DNA of 5,306 nucleotides from Bacillota bacterium (GTDB lineage: Bacteria > Bacillota > Clostridia > Saccharofermentanales > UBA5734): contig JAEXPB010000408.1 of the NCBI GenBank assembly GCA_023438965.1, positions 1-5,306 of the forward strand. Reading direction: 5' to 3'. Position 1 is the stretch's first letter; the number at the start of each line of letters is the position of its first letter. Shown in pieces: positions 1 through 5,306 of the stretch. The notes beneath the pieces are model-generated. The model was not told the origin of the DNA and did not search any database. It saw only the letters and a list, made by a program, of their open reading frames with translations. The translations under genes and the position numbers were made by a program.

Positions 1-686
1 ATCATTATCTGGCTGAAGCCCGTCAATTTATCGCCAAGTACCGGGACACCGGATATGCCCTGGGGCTGGTCACCCGCATGGGTGCTTCCGGTGTGCTGAA
101 CAGCATGGGCGTCGACGGCTTTTCGTATGCCCTGGCGGATGATCCCGGGGTCATTGAAGAGCTCTTCGACCGCTATGTCGCCTGGGTCTGCGAATTGCTG
201 GACAAGACCAGCGCGTTGGGCTTCGACTTCGTCAAGTTTGCAGACGATATTGCCTATAAGACCGGTCCGCTGTTCTCGCCGCAGGTCTTCCGGGAAATAT
301 TCCTGCCGCGCATGCGTCAGGTGGCCTCCCATGTCCGGCAACCCTGGATTTATCACAGCGACGGCAATCTGCTGCCGCTCTTTGAGGACTTGCTTTCCCT
401 GGGCATGAATGCGGTCAATCCGATTGAACCGGGAGCCATGGACATTGACTTCATCAAAGAGAAGTACGGCCGCCGGATCTGCCTGCACGGCAACATCGAC
501 CTGCACTATACGCTGACCCGGGGCACCCCGGCGGAAGTCGAGGCGGAAGTGCGGCAGCGCATCGAGAGAATCGGCCGCGGCGGCGGCTATATCCTGGCCA
601 GTGCCAATTCGATCACGGATTATTGCAAAGTCGAGAATGTCCTGGCCATGCGGGACGCGTTCGTGAAATACCGCGATTACCGCTGA
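1..686 (+). CDS. Uroporphyrinogen decarboxylase (URO-D) superfamily protein, 3' part only
   Basis: The reading frame is open from the left edge (first full codon at 3), giving 227 visible residues before TGA at 684-686; family members are about 330-390 residues, so perhaps a third is missing. Features seen, numbered in the visible protein: VKFADDIAYK near residues 77-86, GPLFSPQVFREIFLP near 88-102, HSDGN at 118-122, NPIEP near 139, HGNID at 162-166, and a GGGYILASANSI block near 193 leading to a C-terminal KYRDY. This is the pattern of the URO-D/MtaA/CmuA superfamily of TIM-barrel proteins. It lacks the NLGHG motif expected near the end of true HemE, so haem synthesis is unlikely. It also lacks the zinc-binding Cys after the His (HxD instead of HxC) used by corrinoid methyltransferases such as MtaA. 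The substrate is unknown. The protein is presumably cytoplasmic. The ATG at 78 is internal, not the start. The gene converges on abfA. Confidence 0.88.
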   Translation, partial: HYLAEARQFIAKYRDTGYALGLVTRMGASGVLNSMGVDGFSYALADDPGVIEELFDRYVAWVCELLDKTSALGFDFVKFADDIAYKTGPLFSPQVFREIFLPRMRQVASHVRQPWIYHSDGNLLPLFEDLLSLGMNAVNPIEPGAMDIDFIKEKYGRRICLHGNIDLHYTLTRGTPAEVEAEVRQRIERIGRGGGYILASANSITDYCKVENVLAMRDAFVKYRDYR

Positions 687-735
687 AGGCCCCCGGCTTG
701 AATGAGCCGCCGGACCTATCGGCATTAAACAAGCC

Positions 736-774
736 AAGGGGGCATCTCAAACGCGATGTTGAGCTGCCCCTTTT
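736..774 (+). terminator. Intrinsic terminator between convergent genes
   Basis: A hairpin is visible: GGGGCA (739-744) pairs with TGCCCC (765-770), and CTCAA (746-750) pairs with TTGAG (759-763). One T/C mismatch separates the two helices and the loop is 8 nt (751-758). The stem can extend by a G.U pair and two A-T pairs using 736-738 and 771-773. The right arm runs into TTTT and then a T-rich stretch, so it works best for the URO-D-family gene ending at 686. It also lies just beyond the abfA stop and could stop leftward transcription, although its T-tract on that strand is short (TTGG). A smaller GC hairpin (694-709) without a T-tract lies upstream. Confidence 0.8.
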
Positions 775-794
775 GGTTATATGCCGTTGGCCGC

Positions 795-2415
<1,621 letters not shown>

Positions 2416-2438
2416 GACCTGTGGGCTGGCATATTTGA

Positions 2439-2475
2439 TTGACATCTTGTGCGCTGGGCGTACACTTGATATAAT
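2439..2475 (+). promoter_or_regulatory. Candidate promoter of the ArsR-type regulator gene, with internal dyad
   Basis: The best pairing is TTGTGC (2447-2452), a 17-nt spacer and a perfect TATAAT (2470-2475). This would start transcription near 2482 and leave a short leader of about 30 nt. A consensus -35, TTGACA (2439-2444), lies 8 bp upstream and could pair across 16 nt with TACACT (2461-2466), so two overlapping promoters are possible. The spacer holds an imperfect dyad, TGTGCGC-TGG-GCGTACA (2448-2464, 6 of 7 pairs), a plausible site for autoregulation. This promoter and the candidate abfA promoter stand back to back. Confidence 0.5.
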
Positions 2476-2513
2476 AATTAACATATATATAAAATAAAAG
2501 CCGAGGTTAAACC

Positions 2514-3452
2514 ATGCATCTGGATTTTTCCGACCAAAGCCTGCCGGTTTTCGAAGCCCTGGCCAGCCCGGTTCGCCTGCAGATCATCCGCCGGCTCAGC
2601 CAGGCGCCGGCCAATGTGCAGAGTCTGGCTGTCGCCCTGGGCTTGAGCTGCGCCATCACGACCATGCATGTCCGGAAGCTGGCGGCAGCCGGCTTGATTC
2701 GCTGCACCAGCCAGCCGGGCAGGCACGGGCGCCAGAAAATCTGCTCCTTCGAGCTGACCGAGCTGACTTTCGACCTGCCGCCGCAGCAGGCCCGGCCGCG
2801 GCCCGGCCATGAATTTTCCCTGCCGGTCGGCCACTATACCGACATTAGCGTCCAGCCGACCTGCGGCCTGGCGACGACCCGGCAGTTGATCGGCGCCTTC
2901 GACGATGTTCGGACCTTCCTCGACCCGGAACGTGTCGACGCCGGGTTGCTCTGGTTTGGCCAGGGCTATGTCGAATATACGCTGCCGGTCTATTTGTCGC
3001 CGGATCATGAGGCGGAGGAATTGCTGATCACCCTGGAGCTGGGGTCGGAATACCCGCTCAGCCGGAATGACTGGCCCTCGGAGATCACCTTCACGATCAA
3101 CGGCGTGCGGGTCGGCAGCTGGATCAGCCCGGGTGACCTGGCCGACCGCCGCGGCATCTACACGCCCGCCTGGTGGGGTGACCAGCTCAACCAGCACGGG
3201 ATCCTCAACCGGCTGTCCGTGCGAGATTCCGGCACCTGGCTGAACAACCGCCAGATCTCGGCGGTAACGCTGGCGGACCTGAACCTGCGCGGCCACCAGT
3301 TCACCCTGCGCCTGTCGGTCGAGCCCGACGCCCGCTACATTGGCGGACTGACCCTGTTCGGCAAAGGCTTCGGCGATTATGACCAGGACATCCTGGTCAC
3401 CTTGTACGAGCGGCCGGCTGTCCATTGTCCGGCCCGGGCACCTATGATATGA
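2514..3452 (+). CDS. ArsR-type winged-helix transcriptional regulator with large C-terminal domain
   Basis: A 312-residue protein. Residues about 8-65 form an ArsR/SmtB-type winged helix: LPVFEALASPVRLQIIRRL, then NVQSLAVALGLS, then the recognition helix around SCAITTMHVRKLAAAGLI, followed by a wing (QPGRHGRQKICSFEL). The remaining ~220 residues are far longer than in metal-sensing ArsR proteins (about 100-120 in total). This part carries blocks such as VGHYTDISVQPTCGLAT, FLDPERV, LWFGQGYVEY, ITFTINGVRVGSWISPGD and GGLTLFGKGFGDYDQDI. From memory, this architecture recurs in Firmicutes regulators, often near arabinofuranosidase genes. The metal-site motif ELCVCDL of ArsR/SmtB is absent, so metal sensing is unlikely. 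The C-terminal part reads as beta-rich, perhaps jelly-roll-like, and may bind a sugar ligand; that is inference. GAGG at 2503-2506 lies 7 nt before the ATG. It is divergent from abfA, its likely target. Confidence 0.85.
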   Translation: MHLDFSDQSLPVFEALASPVRLQIIRRLSQAPANVQSLAVALGLSCAITTMHVRKLAAAGLIRCTSQPGRHGRQKICSFELTELTFDLPPQQARPRPGHEFSLPVGHYTDISVQPTCGLATTRQLIGAFDDVRTFLDPERVDAGLLWFGQGYVEYTLPVYLSPDHEAEELLITLELGSEYPLSRNDWPSEITFTINGVRVGSWISPGDLADRRGIYTPAWWGDQLNQHGILNRLSVRDSGTWLNNRQISAVTLADLNLRGHQFTLRLSVEPDARYIGGLTLFGKGFGDYDQDILVTLYERPAVHCPARAPMI

Positions 3453-3453
3453 T
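3425..3453 (+). promoter_or_regulatory. Candidate internal promoter for the kinase and exonuclease genes
   Basis: TTGTCC (3425-3430; four of six match TTGACA), a 17-nt spacer and TATGAT (3448-3453; five of six match TATAAT) overlap the last codons and stop of the regulator gene. Transcription would start near 3460, about 40 nt before the kinase ATG. This would let the kinase be expressed independently of the regulator promoter. An inverted repeat GTCCGG/CCGGAC (3427-3432 and 3458-3463) brackets the promoter; its significance is unknown. Confidence 0.45.
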
Positions 3454-3487
3454 GTTACCGGACCCTGAATTGCGAGAACGAATGAAA

Positions 3488-3493
3488 AGAGGG
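3488..3493 (+). promoter_or_regulatory. Ribosome binding site deciding the kinase start
   Basis: AGAGGG ends 6 nt before the ATG at 3500. Two upstream in-frame ATGs (3425 and 3482) have no comparable site, so 3500 is preferred. Confidence 0.75.
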
Positions 3494-3499
3494 ATTTCC

Positions 3500-4471
3500 A
3501 TGCATGATGTCACCGCGTTGGGTGAATTGCTGATTGATTTCACGCCGGCGGGCCTGTCGCCGCAGAATAAGCCGCTTTTTGAGCAGAATCCCGGCGGCGC
3601 GCCGGCGAACGTCCTGGCCTGCCTGAGCCGGCTGGGCCGCCAGACCGCCTTCATCGGCAAGGTGGGCGCCGATCAGTTTGGTTACAGCCTGAAGTCGACC
3701 CTGGATGAGGTCGGCGTTTCAACCCGGGGCCTGGTCATGACGGATAAATGTCATACAACATTGGCTTTTGTGCATTTGAATGCGCAAGGCGACCGTTCTT
3801 TTTCCTTTTACCGCAATCCCGGCGCCGACTTGCTGCTCGAGCCAGGCGAATTGTCCTATAACCTGATCGATGACTGCCAGATTTTCCACTTCGGTTCCGT
3901 CTCCATGACGGCTGATCCCGCCCGGCAGGCGACGCTGACAGCCGTCCGCTATGCCAAAGAACAGGGCAAGACGATCTCCTATGATCCCAATCTGCGGCTG
4001 CCGCTGTGGCCTTCGCCGGAAATCGCCCGCATGCACATCCTGCAGGCGATGCCACTGGCCGATATCGTCAAGATTTCCGAGGAAGAGCTGCTGTTCCTGA
4101 CCGGCGAGAACGACCTGAACCAGGGTGCTGAATTCCTTCTGCGCCAATATGATCTCCAGCTGGTCCTGATCACGCTCGGTCCGAAAGGCGCCTATGCGCG
4201 GACCATGGCCAGCGAAGCCCGGCGGCCGGCGTATGATGTCAAGACCATCGACACGACCGGCGCCGGCGACGCTTTCACCGGCGGTTTCCTGTACCAGCTG
4301 CTGCAGTCCGGCAAGACGCTCAGCGAGCTGACCGACGCGGACCTTGGCGACTTCCTGGCCTTCGCCAACGCCACCGGCTCGCTCACGACGACGCGCAAAG
4401 GGGCGATCCCGGCGCTGCCGACCCTGGGTGAGGTTGAAGACTGCATGCTCCGGCTGCCGCAGATGGATTGA
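3500..4471 (+). CDS. Fructokinase, PfkB/ribokinase family
   Basis: A 323-residue cytoplasmic sugar kinase, most likely ATP-dependent phosphorylation of fructose to fructose 6-phosphate (EC 2.7.1.4). It opens with HDVTALGELLIDFTP (residues 2-16), the sugar-binding N-terminus typical of fructokinases. The first PfkB signature is GGAPANVLACLSRLG (32-46), continuing into FIGKVGADQFG (51-61). FSFYRNPGADLLL (101-113) is also characteristic of the fructokinase branch. The second signature DTTGAGDAF (251-259) contains the anion hole and the catalytic base Asp257, and ITLGPKGAY (224-232) contributes to the nucleotide site. The length is typical. A start at 3425 or 3482 would add residues unlike the family, and the Shine-Dalgarno supports 3500. 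It lies 47 nt after the regulator gene with no terminator between, so read-through is possible besides its own candidate promoter. Another hexose or 2-keto-3-deoxygluconate is a less likely substrate. Such genes are often called scrK, but no sucrose genes are visible here. Confidence 0.9.
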   Translation: MHDVTALGELLIDFTPAGLSPQNKPLFEQNPGGAPANVLACLSRLGRQTAFIGKVGADQFGYSLKSTLDEVGVSTRGLVMTDKCHTTLAFVHLNAQGDRSFSFYRNPGADLLLEPGELSYNLIDDCQIFHFGSVSMTADPARQATLTAVRYAKEQGKTISYDPNLRLPLWPSPEIARMHILQAMPLADIVKISEEELLFLTGENDLNQGAEFLLRQYDLQLVLITLGPKGAYARTMASEARRPAYDVKTIDTTGAGDAFTGGFLYQLLQSGKTLSELTDADLGDFLAFANATGSLTTTRKGAIPALPTLGEVEDCMLRLPQMD

Positions 4472-4477
4472 CGCCGG

Positions 4478-5306
4478 ATGAATTATATAGTCTTCGATTT
4501 GGAGTGGAACGTCGCCGGCAAGGTAAATAAAGTCGACCCGACTGTCCAGGCCGCGATTCCTTTTGAGATTATCGAGATCGGCGCGGTTAAGCTGGATGCG
4601 GAATTCCGTCAGGTCAGCAAGTTCAGCGTCTGCATCCGTCCCCGGATCTATCCGGTGCTGTCCGGGCCGGTAGCCGCGGTGACCCGCCGGCTGCAGCAAA
4701 GCCTGAAGTATGGGCTGTCTTTTCCGGACGCAGCCCGCGGCTTTCTCGACTGGTGCGGCGAAGACTACCTGTTCTGCACCTGGAGCGAAAGCGACACCTC
4801 GGCGCTGAAAATGAACCTGAAATACTATCAGCTGGCTGATCAGCTGCAAGTGCGCTGCCTGGATGTCCAGTTCCTGTTTGCCGAACTGATCGAACAGGAG
4901 GATATCCAGCGCAGCATCGAATATGCGGTGGATTTTCTCCGCCTGCCCAAGAACCAGCCGTTCCATCAGGCGGTCAACGACGCGTACTACACCGGGCAGA
5001 TCCTGGCCGGGATAGCCCGGATCCTGCAGGCGGAAAAACCGGGGCTGCCTTTTACCGAGCGTTATGCTTTCGATCCGAATCTCAATCGTTCCAGCCAGCT
5101 GGTCTTGAATGGCCATCAATCCGTCGAAGCCGCCCTCGAAGAATTGCGGGAGCAGGCCCTGACCTGCCCGGCCTGCAGCCTGCCGCTGCTGCTGCGCCAG
5201 GACTGGCAGCGCGACGGCGGCAAGGCGCTGGCGGCCTTTACCTGCCCGGAGCATGGCCGTGTCATCGGCAAGAGCCGCTTCCGGATCCGTAACGGCAACC
5301 AGGTGC
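4478..5306 (+). CDS. DEDDh-family 3'-5' exonuclease with C-terminal Cys/His knuckle, 3' end missing
   Basis: The frame runs from ATG at 4478 to the right edge without a stop (276 visible residues). It begins NYIVFDLEWN, giving Exo I acidic residues Asp7 and Glu9. It continues with FEIIEIGAVKLD (29-40), an Exo II region TWSESDTSALKMN with Asp106, and Exo III HQAVNDAYYTGQIL with His163 and Asp168. This is the DEDDh (DnaQ/RNase T/ERI-1-like) two-metal nuclease layout, acting on single-stranded DNA or RNA 3' ends. After a linker, CPAC (230-233) and CPEH (256-259) form a likely zinc knuckle (C-x2-C...C-x2-H) found in some clostridial relatives, which may aid nucleic-acid binding. The ATG lies 6 nt after the kinase stop with no clear Shine-Dalgarno, suggesting translational coupling to the kinase. 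Its substrate is unknown; it is more likely an accessory RNA or DNA exonuclease than a polymerase proofreading subunit, given the solo domain and zinc knuckle. Confidence 0.85.
   Translation, partial: MNYIVFDLEWNVAGKVNKVDPTVQAAIPFEIIEIGAVKLDAEFRQVSKFSVCIRPRIYPVLSGPVAAVTRRLQQSLKYGLSFPDAARGFLDWCGEDYLFCTWSESDTSALKMNLKYYQLADQLQVRCLDVQFLFAELIEQEDIQRSIEYAVDFLRLPKNQPFHQAVNDAYYTGQILAGIARILQAEKPGLPFTERYAFDPNLNRSSQLVLNGHQSVEAALEELREQALTCPACSLPLLLRQDWQRDGGKALAAFTCPEHGRVIGKSRFRIRNGNQV

Noticed and set aside
1..686. Haem-biosynthetic uroporphyrinogen decarboxylase (hemE)
   Set aside because: The C-terminal part has GGGYILASANSI where HemE has its NLGHG segment, and HSDGN is typical of the paralogous superfamily members.
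2478..3425. 315-codon open frame on the minus strand opposite the regulator gene
   Set aside because: Its start lies near the end of the regulator gene, it has no family features, and the plus strand clearly encodes the winged-helix regulator.
3425..3499. Kinase start at 3425 overlapping the regulator gene, or at 3482
   Set aside because: The extra residues are unlike PfkB N-termini, and only the ATG at 3500 has a properly spaced Shine-Dalgarno.
3719..5254. 511-codon open frame on the minus strand opposite the kinase and exonuclease genes
   Set aside because: It is a shadow of two real, motif-bearing plus-strand genes, caused by GC-rich codon use. Its protein shows no recognisable motif and is rich in Gln/Arg/Gly as antisense frames often are.

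Overview
The window is moderately GC-rich bacterial DNA (roughly 60% G+C by eye in the genes) with one markedly AT-rich intergenic region. It holds five protein-coding genes, two of them cut by the window edges. Strong Shine-Dalgarno sequences, a cytoplasmic GH51 arabinofuranosidase paired with an ArsR-type regulator, a Firmicutes-style fructokinase and a DEDDh exonuclease with a C-terminal Cys/His knuckle together suggest an anaerobic, plant-polysaccharide-degrading member of the Clostridia. No rRNA or other taxonomic marker is present, so this is an inference and Chloroflexota or a neighbouring phylum is not excluded.

Layout from left to right. Positions 1-686 (+) are the 3' part of a uroporphyrinogen-decarboxylase-superfamily gene, of the paralogous kind rather than haem-biosynthetic HemE. 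It converges on abfA (795-2297, -), and a hairpin terminator at 736-774 sits between them. Positions 2298-2513 form a 216-bp divergent promoter region with AT-rich palindromes and candidate back-to-back promoters. From it, abfA is read leftward and an ArsR-type winged-helix regulator with a large C-terminal domain (2514-3452, +) is read rightward. Next come a PfkB-family fructokinase (3500-4471, +) and, six bases after its stop, a DEDDh 3'-5' exonuclease (4478 to the right edge, +, incomplete).

How the genes fit together. AbfA cleaves terminal alpha-L-arabinofuranosyl residues from arabino-oligosaccharides inside the cell. The divergent ArsR-type protein is its obvious candidate regulator, with the palindromes between them as candidate operators. 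The kinase would phosphorylate fructose (or a similar sugar) for glycolysis. It may be read through from the regulator gene or from its own promoter, for which a good candidate (TTGTCC, 17-bp spacer, TATGAT) overlaps the regulator stop codon. The exonuclease appears translationally coupled to the kinase but has no evident metabolic link to it. The URO-D-family gene belongs to a separate unit whose start lies outside the window.

The most notable material is the regulator-arabinofuranosidase intergenic region with its several palindromes, and the unusual architecture of the regulator. I do not see a phage, transposon, CRISPR array, toxin-antitoxin pair, tRNA or rRNA, and nothing here amounts to a clearly new biological system.
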